64,000 bases of DNA, from assembly GCF_028765345.1 (NCBI RefSeq), contig NZ_JARAJZ010000013.1:1-64000 (forward strand), in the 5' to 3' direction. Positions 17,519-26,617 of the stretch are shown piece by piece. The DNA is from Sporolactobacillus sp. CQH2019. Lineage in GTDB: Bacteria; Bacillota; Bacilli; Bacillales; Sporolactobacillaceae. The position numbers and the translations under genes are program-made. The notes under the pieces were generated by a model. It worked only from the letters and a program-made list of their open reading frames with translations. It had not been told where the DNA came from and ran no database searches. How positions within the stretch are numbered: the stretch's first letter is position 1; every line of letters begins with the position of its first letter.

Positions 17519-19614
17519 CACTGTTATTTTGGATCGTAACTCTTTGTTTTTTACTGACCGGCATTTTTTGGACTGTATGGATTAAAAACCGCGGGCTTGT
17601 TTTCGGCTGGTTCCTGGTCGCCCTGCTCTGTCTGCTTGATACAGTCATCGGCGTAAAATGTCTTCTTTCAGGGAATGATGAGCGCCTGGGTGAATGGGGA
17701 CAAATTATTCCTTTCGGACATTGGTTCTGGCGCCTTGACGGACTGGGAGCCTTTTTCATCACGTTAATGGGTGTCATTGGATTTTTGGTGGCGATTTATA
17801 ATGTTGCTTATGTTAAAAAGCGCAGAGTCGGTTACCGGACATGGGCGCTGGCATCGGTTGGCCTGCAATATTTTTTCACCAATATTCTGATCGTCAGCTC
17901 GAACGCTCTTCCCATGCTCATTGCATGGGAAGGTATGTCGCTGATGGCCTTTTGCTACGTTCTGACCGATCATCTGAACAGTAAAACACGCAGAAGTGCC
18001 TTGCTAACGATTGTAACGAGTGAGATTGGTTTTCTGGCCCTTGTCATTGCCCTGTTATTACCGAGCCATGCGCATCTGTCGATGACTTTTAATGACATTG
18101 CTGCAAATCTGCAAACTTGTTCACCGGGAATCAGATTGACAGTCGCCATCTTGGCTTTCATCGGATTTGGCGTCAAAGCAGGCATTATTCCCGTTCAATT
18201 CTGGCTTCCCCGTGCTTATCTGGTCGTCCCGGGCAATCTTGGGGCTCTGCTGGCGGGCAGTCTCGTCAATCTGGGTATTTTCGGCATTCTGCGTGTTTAT
18301 TTCAGCTGGTTCGCCGGGCACATCCCTGATGGAATGGGGGCAGCCATGCTGCTGGTCGGCAGCATCGGTGTTTTCCTCGGTGCTTTATATGCGACCATTC
18401 TGCGCAATCTCAGGCATATTCTTGGATATAGCAGTATAGAAAATACCAGCTTTATGCTTCTTGATCTGGGCCTGGTGATTTTGTATACCAATCACGGAGA
18501 TACAGATTTTGCCGCCGTTTCTTTCACCGCGCTGCTGATCCTGATGCTCTCTCACGGCCTGGCCAAGGCGCTGGCTTTTCTGGACGTCGAGGAGATTGAA
18601 AACACAGCGGGAACGACGAATCTGGATCAGCTGAAGGGATTGATCCGGCGTATACCGGCGACCGTCAACTGGACCTTTCTGGTCGCCTGTCTGTCTTTAG
18701 CCACAGTCGCCCCATTCAGTGGATTTACTGCCGAATGGATGGGACTGCAGGGCCTGTTCCAGATTCACAATGTTGTCTCGCCGGTGGAAAAAGTGATGGC
18801 CAGTATCTCCTTAATTTTATTGGCATTAGGATCGGCACTGGCATTGACTGCTTTTTTAAGAGCCTATGTCTATACATTCGGATCCGCGGAGCCACATACC
18901 AGGCGGAAAGCGGGCCCAAGGATGCCTCTTCTCACGAAGGCTGCGCTGACGCTGTTCGCCTGTCTTTCCGCCCTTCTCGGATTTCTTCCGACACTGTTTC
19001 TCAATTTCCTGGCTCCCATGGAAAACGGATATTTTCATGGTGCGATTCAAAGCATTATGCCGAATGTTTTTCAGCACGTTGCTCCCGGCGATCTGCTGCC
19101 TAAGCTGGGGGGACGGCTGCTTCACCAGCTTCCGGTTCCGGGAACAACGCTCGAACCGGCTTCAGGAGACATAGCGAGCATTGCTCCCACTTATCTGTTA
19201 TGTGGATTTATCCTTTTCGGATTGATCGCCTGGGCTTTAATTAAAACAGCCGGGCGGCCGTACAAGACCAGGCGGGTTCGGACATGGCAGGGCGGGCAGA
19301 CAGGTTACAGCAGACCGGGCAAATATTCAGCTACGGCATACAGCAATATCTATCGCATGCTGTTCAGCGATCTGCTGAGTTTTAAATTCATTCGGCAGGA
19401 ACAAAACGGCCATTTGCCGGTGCCTCAGTCAATTCATGTATGGACGCGTGCGCGGCAGGTCCTGAGCATCAGTCCCTACGAGAAAATCTTTTATGCGATC
19501 AGAAAAAAAGTCAGATTTGTGTCTTATATACAACATGGCTACCTTTTCGGCTATATCGTCTATGTCCTGACTTACCTGCTCATTCTTTTGCTGGTCGTTG
19601 AGTTTATGTTTTGA
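17515..19614 (+). CDS. Ehr/hydrogenase-4-like antiporter subunit (HyfB/NuoL homologue)
   Basis: A 699-aa NuoL/HyfB-type protein with about 15-16 helices and a C-terminal extension. Glu in WEGMSLM and Lys in GFGVKAG are kept. However, the normally invariant HxWLPxAHxxAPxPVSAxLSG...K segment reads VQFWLPRAYLVVPGNLG and AGSLVNLG (residues about 222-255). Both His and the helix-8 Lys are therefore replaced, in contrast to the HyfF-like subunit. This suggests that one of the two ion channels is altered. It is the last gene of the operon. Confidence 0.9.
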   Translation: MTLLFWIVTLCFLLTGIFWTVWIKNRGLVFGWFLVALLCLLDTVIGVKCLLSGNDERLGEWGQIIPFGHWFWRLDGLGAFFITLMGVIGFLVAIYNVAYVKKRRVGYRTWALASVGLQYFFTNILIVSSNALPMLIAWEGMSLMAFCYVLTDHLNSKTRRSALLTIVTSEIGFLALVIALLLPSHAHLSMTFNDIAANLQTCSPGIRLTVAILAFIGFGVKAGIIPVQFWLPRAYLVVPGNLGALLAGSLVNLGIFGILRVYFSWFAGHIPDGMGAAMLLVGSIGVFLGALYATILRNLRHILGYSSIENTSFMLLDLGLVILYTNHGDTDFAAVSFTALLILMLSHGLAKALAFLDVEEIENTAGTTNLDQLKGLIRRIPATVNWTFLVACLSLATVAPFSGFTAEWMGLQGLFQIHNVVSPVEKVMASISLILLALGSALALTAFLRAYVYTFGSAEPHTRRKAGPRMPLLTKAALTLFACLSALLGFLPTLFLNFLAPMENGYFHGAIQSIMPNVFQHVAPGDLLPKLGGRLLHQLPVPGTTLEPASGDIASIAPTYLLCGFILFGLIAWALIKTAGRPYKTRRVRTWQGGQTGYSRPGKYSATAYSNIYRMLFSDLLSFKFIRQEQNGHLPVPQSIHVWTRARQVLSISPYEKIFYAIRKKVRFVSYIQHGYLFGYIVYVLTYLLILLLVVEFMF

Positions 19615-19758
19615 TCGGGTCCTGTAATCAAGCCGATGATTTTACAGGTCACATTTGTCAAACGGATGGAATCCATCCATATAATAATCTAGCAGGTAAT
19701 AATATAGCAGGAATTCTATAATCCGCGCACCGCATTATGTGAGCAGCGGCAAACAGCA

Positions 19759-19790
19759 AATAACGCCCACCGTATGATCAGGGCGTTATT
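19759..19790. terminator. Hairpin between convergent operons
   Basis: Perfect 10-bp inverted repeat AATAACGCCC (19759-19768) / GGGCGTTATT (19781-19790), with moderately T-rich sequence on both sides. It probably acts as a bidirectional terminator between the Ehr operon and the convergent reductase gene. Confidence 0.6.
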
Positions 19791-19875
19791 TGAACTTATA
19801 AAACGCATGAAGTGCAGCAACATTTTTTTCATGAACAAATTGGATGATGCTCCGGCCGAAAATCCGGAACATTTT

Positions 19876-20874
19876 CTATTTCAAAAAGGCTTGATGATGA
19901 GTGGAATACATGGCCATTGGCCCTGCATCCGGGAACATAAAGCGGACAGCGCTGTTTAAAGCAACCGGACCTTCTGCAAATCCTCCGGCAATTAATTTTA
20001 ATTTATGCGGATAAATCGCGGCATCGCCGGCTGCATAAATCCCGGGGATATTGGTTTCCATTGCTCCGTTTACTTGAATCCGCTCATCTGCCATTTCAAG
20101 ACCCCATTTTGATATTCCCCCGTAATCGCCGCGAATGCCATGACTCACAACGACTTCATCGGCTTCAAGCCATTTTACTTCACCGGTATCGGAATGTTTA
20201 ATGGCAACACGCTTAATCGTGTTATCATTCCCGATCAGCTCTGTCATACAGTAAGGCGTATAGACATCCGCCATCTGTTTCATCCGCTCTGCCTGCCGCT
20301 CATGTCCGCTGAATTCTTCGCGCCTATGGACAACGGCAACGCTTTGGGCAATGGATGCCAGTTCAACGGCCCAATCCACGGCCGTATTTCCGCCTCCCGA
20401 GATAACCACACGTTTGTTTCTGAACGGCTCCAGCTCATGGACAGTATAATGAAGATTGCCCGATTCAAAGCGTTCTGCACCGGCAATGCCCAGCTTAATA
20501 GGCTTAAAAATTCCCGCCCCGACCGTCAGGATAATGGTTTTTGTAAGGTGAATATTGCCGGTTTCCGTTTTCAATCTGAATACCCCATCTGCACGCCGCC
20601 CCAGATCCGATATATGTTGCTTGCAGAGAATCGTCGGTGAAAAAGTCCCCGCCTGTCCGATCAGTTCGCGGACAAGCCTTCTGCCTGTTATTTCGCGGAT
20701 TCCGCCAATATCCCGGAGCTTTTTTTCCGGGTAAAACATCGTGATTTTGCCGCCCAGTCCGCCGCTGCTTTCCAATACTTTTGTTTTTAAATTCCGCATG
20801 CCACTGTAAAAGGCTGTAAATAAACCGATCGGCCCGCCGCCAATGATCGTTACATCATATCGTTCATTCTCCAA
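19876..20874 (-). CDS. Ferredoxin/flavodoxin-NADP reductase, thioredoxin-reductase-like type
   Basis: A 332-aa FAD enzyme: GGGPIGLFTAFYSGM (FAD site, N-terminus), SGGGNTAVDWAVEL (NADPH site, about residue 155) and the C-terminal FAD-binding YAAGDAA, with no CxxC disulphide. This matches YumC/YcgT-type reductases, which feed electrons from NADPH to ferredoxin or flavodoxin. The start is TTG 20874, chosen for AGGAGGGG 7 nt upstream, giving 332 aa like YumC. It lies downstream of an iron-uptake gene set, so a role in iron release is possible (inference). Confidence 0.9.
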   Translation of the reverse strand: MENERYDVTIIGGGPIGLFTAFYSGMRNLKTKVLESSGGLGGKITMFYPEKKLRDIGGIREITGRRLVRELIGQAGTFSPTILCKQHISDLGRRADGVFRLKTETGNIHLTKTIILTVGAGIFKPIKLGIAGAERFESGNLHYTVHELEPFRNKRVVISGGGNTAVDWAVELASIAQSVAVVHRREEFSGHERQAERMKQMADVYTPYCMTELIGNDNTIKRVAIKHSDTGEVKWLEADEVVVSHGIRGDYGGISKWGLEMADERIQVNGAMETNIPGIYAAGDAAIYPHKLKLIAGGFAEGPVALNSAVRFMFPDAGPMAMYSTHHQAFLK

Positions 20875-20924
20875 CTTCAGACCCCTCCTGTAATGACATA
20901 GAAATGCGCGGCTTTCGGTCAATA

Positions 20925-20955
20925 AAAGACCAGTAACCCTTCCATCGGGTTACTG
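20925..20955 (-). terminator. Terminator between fecE-like gene and the FNR gene
   Basis: Stem CAGTAACCC (20931-20939) / GGGTTACTG (20947-20955); on the minus strand it is followed by GTCTTTTATT. Confidence 0.6.
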
Positions 20956-20978
20956 TCTTGATCATAAAAAAAATCAGA

Positions 20979-21794
20979 CTATGCCATTCTTGTGTGCATT
21001 TCTTTGTGCGGTTTAATTAAATCATAGGACAGGAAAACCGGCCGCCCGTACTTCGGATCCAGCGTGATTTGGACGTCAAGCCGAAAGACATCACGCATCA
21101 TGTCTGCCGTGATGACGGTTTCAGGACTTCCCTGACTATAGATTTCGCCGTCCTTCATGGCAACCATGTGATCCGCAAAACGCGCTGCCTGGTTTAAATC
21201 ATGAATCACCATCACGATGGTACGATGCTCTGTCCGATTCAGTTTCTGCAGCAGTTCCAGCACTTCCAGCTGATAGGACAGGTCCAGGAAGGTTGTCGGT
21301 TCATCCAGTAAAATCATTTCCGTATCCTGCGCCAAAGCAAGTGCGATCCATACCCGCTGCCTCTGTCCGCCTGAGAGCGCATCTACAGGCCGATCTTTCA
21401 GTCCTTCCATTCCGGTGATGCCGAGCGCGCGCTCAATTGCCCTCCAGTCCTCATGGTTCAGCTTTCCGAACCGTTTCTGATGCGGGTACCTTCCGTAGGA
21501 AACAAGTTCAGAGACAGTCAGCCCGTCCGGGACATCAGGCGACTGAGGCAGGATCGCCAGTTTTCGGGCAATTTTTTTCGTCGGTTCTTTTGCTATTTCT
21601 TTTCCGTCCAGATAAACCGATCCGTCTTTCGGAAGAAGAAGACGCGCCATTACTTTCAGCAAAGTCGACTTGCCGCATCCGTTCGGCCCGATAATCGCTG
21701 TGATTTTTCCGCTAAGTATATTTAAACTTAAATTTTTGATCACTTTTATATCTCCATAGGCGACATGTAAGTTTTCTGCACAAAGCTCTGGCAT
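20979..21794 (-). CDS. Iron-siderophore ABC transporter ATP-binding protein
   Basis: A 271-aa FecE/FhuC-type ATPase with Walker A GPNGCGKST (about residue 37), signature LSGGQRQRV, Walker B ILLDEPTTFLD and switch His in VIHDLNQA. It energises uptake by the two FecCD permeases at 23.2-25.2 kb. It is transcribed after the binding-protein gene (about 225 bp apart), while the permeases are divergent. Confidence 0.93.
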   Translation of the reverse strand: MPELCAENLHVAYGDIKVIKNLSLNILSGKITAIIGPNGCGKSTLLKVMARLLLPKDGSVYLDGKEIAKEPTKKIARKLAILPQSPDVPDGLTVSELVSYGRYPHQKRFGKLNHEDWRAIERALGITGMEGLKDRPVDALSGGQRQRVWIALALAQDTEMILLDEPTTFLDLSYQLEVLELLQKLNRTEHRTIVMVIHDLNQAARFADHMVAMKDGEIYSQGSPETVITADMMRDVFRLDVQITLDPKYGRPVFLSYDLIKPHKEMHTRMA

Positions 21795-22019
21795 TACGGA
21801 TCCTCCTATGAATCAATGTTTCTAATGAAATAGATTTTTAACCTAACCCGTAAAGCGGCGGAATCGGGTATGAGCCGGTTAAACCTGTTCAATATTTAGC
21901 AATCAAGCGAATGCCAATGCTGAATCTACTTTCGATCTGATGAGGCTCTCCAGAGAAATAATTTTTCAAGAAAAGGGCCTCCTTAGTAAAATACTCGATA
22001 AGAGATTCTCCTCATTTCA

Positions 22020-22994
22020 TTATTTATCAATCGTTTTCAGCACATCTCTGATTATCTCTTGATTGGCAATCGTTCCGGTGTAAAGCCAGCTGGAATTTGC
22101 GGAGAATTCAGCCACGTGATGCTTTTTGACGGCCGGAATGTTCTTCCATAATGCACTATCCAGCTCAGTCGCACTGTTTTTATCACTGTTTATAAGGAAA
22201 ATATAGTCTGCATCCAATTCCGTCAATTTCTCAAGCGAAATGGCATTCCAGTTGCTTACCGCTTTTGCAGAGATTTCTTTTACGACATCCGGAACTTTCA
22301 AACCGAGGTCATTGTAAAGGACAGTACCGCTCGATACATTTTGGGATACGATGAAGAATTTATTATTAACAAGCCAAATTGCGGCGGCAGAAGGTGTTCT
22401 CCCGTTCTCCGCCAGTTTTTCTTTTGCTTTTTTGGCCGTTTTTTCATAATCTGCCAGCACCTGCCCGGCTTTCGCTTCTTTATTCAGAACTTTTCCGACT
22501 GCCCGCAGTTCTTTTCTCCAGTCATTGTTTTGTTCCTTGCTTGCTACATAGGTCGGGGCGATCTGGCTATACTGCTCATATTTCCCGCCTTCGACCATAC
22601 TAGCGGAATTCATAATGATTAGATCCGGTTTGAACTTCTGAACCTCTTCAAAGGGCAGGTCATAAGAAATAGTCGGAACTCCTTTCAGATCATCCTGCAA
22701 ATATTCCTGAATCCCGTTGCTGACGCTCCATTGTGCGACTGGTTTTACACCGAGTGCGACGAGATAATCTTCCATGTAAGAAGCAAGAACACGTTTAGGC
22801 TGTACCGGTACATTCACTTTATGTCCCATCGCATCTGTCATCTGGCGTGTCTGGGATTGCTGCCCTTTAGAAGACTGGCTGCTGCTTCCATTACCCGACT
22901 GATTGCTTCCGCAGGCAGTCAGTCCAATAGACAGAAGTACGATCCCGCATATCTGGGCAATTTTTCTTATTTTTTGATTGTAAACCATTTTCAT
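22020..22994 (-). CDS. Iron-siderophore ABC transporter substrate-binding lipoprotein
   Basis: A 324-aa FecB/FepB-like lipoprotein. A type II signal peptide ends in the lipobox LTAC near residue 28, followed by a Ser/Gln/Gly-rich linker and a periplasmic-binding fold (helical backbone type). It captures ferric siderophore at the outer face of the membrane. A Fur box lies 38 bp upstream in the divergent promoter region. Confidence 0.92.
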   Translation of the reverse strand: MKMVYNQKIRKIAQICGIVLLSIGLTACGSNQSGNGSSSQSSKGQQSQTRQMTDAMGHKVNVPVQPKRVLASYMEDYLVALGVKPVAQWSVSNGIQEYLQDDLKGVPTISYDLPFEEVQKFKPDLIIMNSASMVEGGKYEQYSQIAPTYVASKEQNNDWRKELRAVGKVLNKEAKAGQVLADYEKTAKKAKEKLAENGRTPSAAAIWLVNNKFFIVSQNVSSGTVLYNDLGLKVPDVVKEISAKAVSNWNAISLEKLTELDADYIFLINSDKNSATELDSALWKNIPAVKKHHVAEFSANSSWLYTGTIANQEIIRDVLKTIDK

Positions 22995-23031
22995 CCCCCT
23001 ATCGTTATGATAAAATATTAAATAAAATTAC

Positions 23032-23046
23032 TGATAATGATTATCA
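23032..23046. promoter_or_regulatory. Fur box
   Basis: TGATAATGATTATCA is an exact 7-1-7 inverted repeat matching the Fur consensus of Bacilli. It lies between the divergent binding-protein and permease genes, so both sides should be iron-repressed. Confidence 0.92.
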
Positions 23047-23170
23047 ACATCAATTAAAACGAAGTTAACAGAGGATGTCAATGTTTTTTTCAATATAAAA
23101 TGAAAATGCCCCACAAAACCATCAGGAAGATTACATAAAGAAGTTCAGCGCGGAAAGAAGGTCTCGGGAA

Positions 23171-24217
23171 ATGGAAAATGAGCATACAGATTATGAGACG
23201 CACGGCCTGAAAGATAAACCTTATAAAAAGAAATCGGCTTATTTCATCCTCGGTTTCGGGTGGATCTTCATCATCCTGGCAGTAGCAGGTTCGATACATC
23301 TGGGTGCATCAAATGTAAGCTACACAACCGTTTGGAAAAGCCTGTTTTTTTATAACGCAGATAACCCGGCACAGGTCATCATTCATGAACTTCGGCTGCC
23401 GCGGGCGGTTGCTGCTGCTTTTGTTGGGGCGGGGCTGGCCGTTTCCGGCGCAATCATGCAGGGGATCACGCGAAACCCGCTCGCCTCCCCCTCTATCCTG
23501 GGAGTAACGTCAGGGTCACTTTTTTTCATGGCCATTGCCTTTGCCTTTTTCCCGGGCATTTCTTATCAGGGCCTCATACTCGTATCATTTGCCGGAGCAG
23601 GTCTGGGGACTGTTCTCGTTTTTACCATTGCCGCGGCGGCAAAGGGCGGGAATATCGCTGTAAAATTGGCCCTGGCCGGGGCAGCAATAACTTCTTTGCT
23701 TAGTGCTTTATCAACAGCTATCGGATTGCGTTTCAATATTTCGAAGGATTTAAGCTACTGGTATGCAGGCGGCGTTGCCGGTGTTCAATTAAGCCAGTTA
23801 AAATATGTCATTCCCGCCATGATAGCCGGTCTCTTGCTGGCACTGGTCATCTCACGTTCGATTACCCTTTTAAGCCTCGGTCATGACATCGCAAAAGGCC
23901 TTGGTCAGAACACTGTATTTGTTTATATTGCCGGGATGACCGCCGTTCTTTTGCTTACCGGGGCGGCCGTATTCCTTGCAGGCATGGTTGGTTTTGTCGG
24001 ATTGATCATCCCGCATGTCACCCGGTTCCTTGTCGGGTCGGATTACAGCTTGATCATTCCCTGCTCGGCCATTCTCGGGGCTCTTTTATTGATTATTGCG
24101 GATGATGCGGCAAAATGGATCAATGCCCCCTTTGAAACGCCGATTGGCGCGGTTACTGCCATAATTGGCGTTCCGTTCTTCCTGTATCTGGCCCGGAAAG
24201 AGGGGGGCGGGTTATAA
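23171..24217 (+). CDS. Iron-siderophore ABC transporter permease (FecCD family)
   Basis: A 348-aa permease with about ten helices and FecCD signatures (LRLPRAVAAAFVGAGLAVSGA, the region GFVGLIIPHVTR, and ASPSILGVTSG). It has a hydrophilic N-terminal extension of about 25 residues. The next permease starts directly after its stop (TAAATG). It forms the heterodimeric membrane channel with that protein. Confidence 0.92.
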   Translation: MENEHTDYETHGLKDKPYKKKSAYFILGFGWIFIILAVAGSIHLGASNVSYTTVWKSLFFYNADNPAQVIIHELRLPRAVAAAFVGAGLAVSGAIMQGITRNPLASPSILGVTSGSLFFMAIAFAFFPGISYQGLILVSFAGAGLGTVLVFTIAAAAKGGNIAVKLALAGAAITSLLSALSTAIGLRFNISKDLSYWYAGGVAGVQLSQLKYVIPAMIAGLLLALVISRSITLLSLGHDIAKGLGQNTVFVYIAGMTAVLLLTGAAVFLAGMVGFVGLIIPHVTRFLVGSDYSLIIPCSAILGALLLIIADDAAKWINAPFETPIGAVTAIIGVPFFLYLARKEGGGL

Positions 24218-25240
24218 ATGGAAAAGTATCTAAAAGACAGGCATAGATTCAGCATCCTGGCAGCGGTACTCCTTATTTTACTGGTCATTTTGTTTACGGT
24301 GAGCCTTAATACAGGCGCCATGAAAATCCCATTATCGCAGATGTTGTCAGCCTTCTTCGGCAGCGACACCGGAAATCAGCGGATTACCCTCTTCGAGTTC
24401 CGGCTGCCGCGGATTGTGCTTTCAATCCTGATTGGAGCCGGAATGTCTGTCTCCGGTGCCATTCTGCAAAGTGTTTCAAAAAATCCGCTTGCCGATCCCG
24501 GCATTATCGGAATAAATGCAGGGGCCGGCTTTGCTGTTGTGCTGTACATATTCTTCTTTAATGGAACAAGCTTTCTGGCAGGAACGCTCTCCATTTTTGT
24601 CATGCCGTTCACCGCGTTAGCCGGTGCCTGCCTGGCGGCAATACTGATTTACGGGATTGCGAGAACAAACGGCAGCATAACGCCGGCCCGCCTCATTTTA
24701 ACAGGAATTGGATTGAATGCTGCTTTTTCGGCAGGTACAACGGTTCTGCAAATGAAAATGGACCCTCAGGATTTTACGAAAACCCTGACCTGGATTTCAG
24801 GCAGTATTTGGGCAACAAACTGGGATTATGTACGGATCACTTTTATCTGGCTGATTGTTCTGATTCCGCTGGCCATATATAAAGTCCGTTATATGAATTT
24901 AATGCACCTCGATGAATCGATCGTGGTGGGTCTCGGCGTATCCCTTGAAAAAGAACGGATGAAACTTCTCATAATGGCGGTCGGACTGGCCGGATCTTGT
25001 GTAGCTGTCGGGGGCGGCGTGACTTTTTTAGGCCTGATTGCCCCTCATATCGCCCGCAGGCTCACGGGACCGAACTATGAATACGTCCTGCCATTGGCCG
25101 CTCTCCTTGGCGCCTGCATCCTGCTCCTCTCCGATACAGTCGCAAGAGTCATCATCGCCCCGATGGAACTGCCTGTCGGAATTGTCCTATCGATTCTCGG
25201 TGCCCCCTATTTTATTTACCTGCTGATGCGGATGAAGTAA
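24218..25240 (+). CDS. Iron-siderophore ABC transporter permease (FecCD family)
   Basis: A 340-aa second FecCD permease (FRLPRIVLSILIGAGMSVSGA, NPLADPGIIGINAG, FLGLIAPHIARR). It is translationally coupled to the previous gene and is the partner subunit of the same importer. No clear terminator follows. Confidence 0.92.
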   Translation: MEKYLKDRHRFSILAAVLLILLVILFTVSLNTGAMKIPLSQMLSAFFGSDTGNQRITLFEFRLPRIVLSILIGAGMSVSGAILQSVSKNPLADPGIIGINAGAGFAVVLYIFFFNGTSFLAGTLSIFVMPFTALAGACLAAILIYGIARTNGSITPARLILTGIGLNAAFSAGTTVLQMKMDPQDFTKTLTWISGSIWATNWDYVRITFIWLIVLIPLAIYKVRYMNLMHLDESIVVGLGVSLEKERMKLLIMAVGLAGSCVAVGGGVTFLGLIAPHIARRLTGPNYEYVLPLAALLGACILLLSDTVARVIIAPMELPVGIVLSILGAPYFIYLLMRMK

Positions 25241-25383
25241 AAAAATGCAGTGCTTTCATTGCTGGGCCGCCGGAGGCATCTATTGAGACACTTTTTCAAA
25301 CTTTTGATCCGGTTATTTTTGTGAATTCATGACCAATACACATAAATCTATGTTCATGGTATCCGGGCTTAAGCGTAAAATAA

Positions 25384-25428
25384 TTGACAATGGACATTGC
25401 TATTGTTTATAATCTTATTGTGAACAAT
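25384..25428 (+). promoter_or_regulatory. Promoter and operator of the OhrR-like regulator
   Basis: TTGACA (25384-25389), 18-bp spacer, TATAAT (25408-25413), and immediately downstream the inverted repeat ATTGTGAACAAT (25417-25428). The same 12-mer in opposite orientation occurs before the thiol peroxidase gene, so it is probably the regulator's binding site. Confidence 0.75.
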
Positions 25429-25477
25429 TTAATTTAACGAAATTAAATAACTGCTAAATATGTAATGAGGGATTAAG

Positions 25478-25918
25478 TTGGATAAAGTTTTTTATTTGCA
25501 GGATCATCTCTGTTTCTCTTTATACGCTTGCTCGCGGGCCATTCTGAGAATGTATCACCCACAATTGAAAACCATGGGCATCACGTACCCGCAGTATCTT
25601 GTTTTACTTGTTTTGTGGGAAAAAGATGAGAGCACCGTCAAGGGCCTGGGCATGGCTCTCGATTTAGACTCGGGAACATTGACACCGCTTTTGAAACGAA
25701 TGGAAATGAATCATTTGATCATTCGGGAACGCTCAAAAGAAGATGAAAGAGTTGTCAATGTAAAACTGACGGACACAGGCAGCGCGCTGCGGGAAAAAGC
25801 CGCCTGCATTCCATTATCGCTGCTTGAATCGAGCGGCAAGTCCGCAGAAGAAATAAAGGAACTGAACGAAACGATCAAGGGACTGACCAGGGCCATCTTG
25901 CGAAACAGCCCGTCATAA
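25478..25918 (+). CDS. MarR family regulator, OhrR-like
   Basis: A 146-aa winged-helix repressor. LCFSLYACSRAILRMYHPQL at the N-terminus corresponds to the redox-sensing Cys region of OhrR (LCFALYA...), here Cys12 with a second Cys18. The wing region has RERSKEDERVV. OhrR proteins release DNA when the Cys is oxidised by organic peroxide. A TTG start is used (TTGGATAAAG). It shares an operator with tpx downstream, so it probably controls itself and tpx. Confidence 0.88.
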   Translation: MDKVFYLQDHLCFSLYACSRAILRMYHPQLKTMGITYPQYLVLLVLWEKDESTVKGLGMALDLDSGTLTPLLKRMEMNHLIIRERSKEDERVVNVKLTDTGSALREKAACIPLSLLESSGKSAEEIKELNETIKGLTRAILRNSPS

Positions 25919-25976
25919 AAAGCTGTCTTCATAATTTTGTACAGCTCGTTAATAAATAAAATTTTTAGCCATATAT

Positions 25977-26003
25977 ATTGTTCACAATATAATTTTAAAC
26001 AAT
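25977..26003. promoter_or_regulatory. Operator upstream of the thiol peroxidase gene
   Basis: ATTGTTCACAAT (25977-25988) is the exact reverse complement of the site at 25417-25428. A TATAAT (25988-25993) and a looser ATTTTAAACAAT (25992-26003) overlap or follow it. Confidence 0.7.
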
Positions 26004-26098
26004 CTATATCCTTTAAGGAGGTGACTGCCGGAAATTAATGTTGTCGGCTTGTTGTTTAAAAAATCTGTATAACTATTTCATTATGGGAGGCGTTTCGT

Positions 26099-26617
26099 AT
26101 GGCAGAAGAACGTACAGGGGCAGCAACAATCGAAGGAAATCCGATCACATTAATTGGACCCGAATTGAAGGCGGGTGATCATGCGCCGGATTTCAAAGTA
26201 AATAAAGACCTGTTTACAGAAGTGGGCCTTAAGGATTTCAGTGGCAAAGTCAAACTTGTTTCCGTCGTCCCTTCATTGGATACCAAAGTCTGTGATGCTC
26301 AAACACGTCGGTTTAATGAAGAAGCGGCAAAACTGGGCGACCGCGTGGCCGTTCTGACGATATCAGTGGACTTGCCGTTTGCTCAGGATCGCTTCTGCAC
26401 CGTTGCCGGCATTGATAAAGTGGTCACGCTGACCGATTACAAGTTCCGTGAGTTCGGCCGTGCCTACGGCGTGCTGATTAAAGAACTGCAATTGGATATG
26501 CGTTCGATTTTCATAATTGATGAGAATGACATTATCCGCTATGTCGAATACGTCAAAGAAATGACCAATCATCCGAATTACGAAGGGGCCTTGCAGGCTA
26601 TAAAATCTTTAATCTGA
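26099..26617 (+). CDS. tpx: Thiol peroxidase (atypical 2-Cys peroxiredoxin)
   Basis: A 172-aa peroxiredoxin that reduces H2O2 and alkyl hydroperoxides using thioredoxin. The peroxidatic Cys65 lies in SLDTKVCDAQTRRFN and the resolving Cys100 in RFCTVAG, both conserved for Tpx. GGGAGG lies upstream of ATG. The OhrR-like operator ahead of it suggests induction by peroxide. Confidence 0.95.
   Translation: MAEERTGAATIEGNPITLIGPELKAGDHAPDFKVNKDLFTEVGLKDFSGKVKLVSVVPSLDTKVCDAQTRRFNEEAAKLGDRVAVLTISVDLPFAQDRFCTVAGIDKVVTLTDYKFREFGRAYGVLIKELQLDMRSIFIIDENDIIRYVEYVKEMTNHPNYEGALQAIKSLI

Noticed and set aside
12375-19614. Operon read as an active formate hydrogenlyase or hydrogenase-4
   Set aside because: The large subunit lacks all NiFe cysteines, and no formate dehydrogenase, ferredoxin subunits or maturation genes are present.
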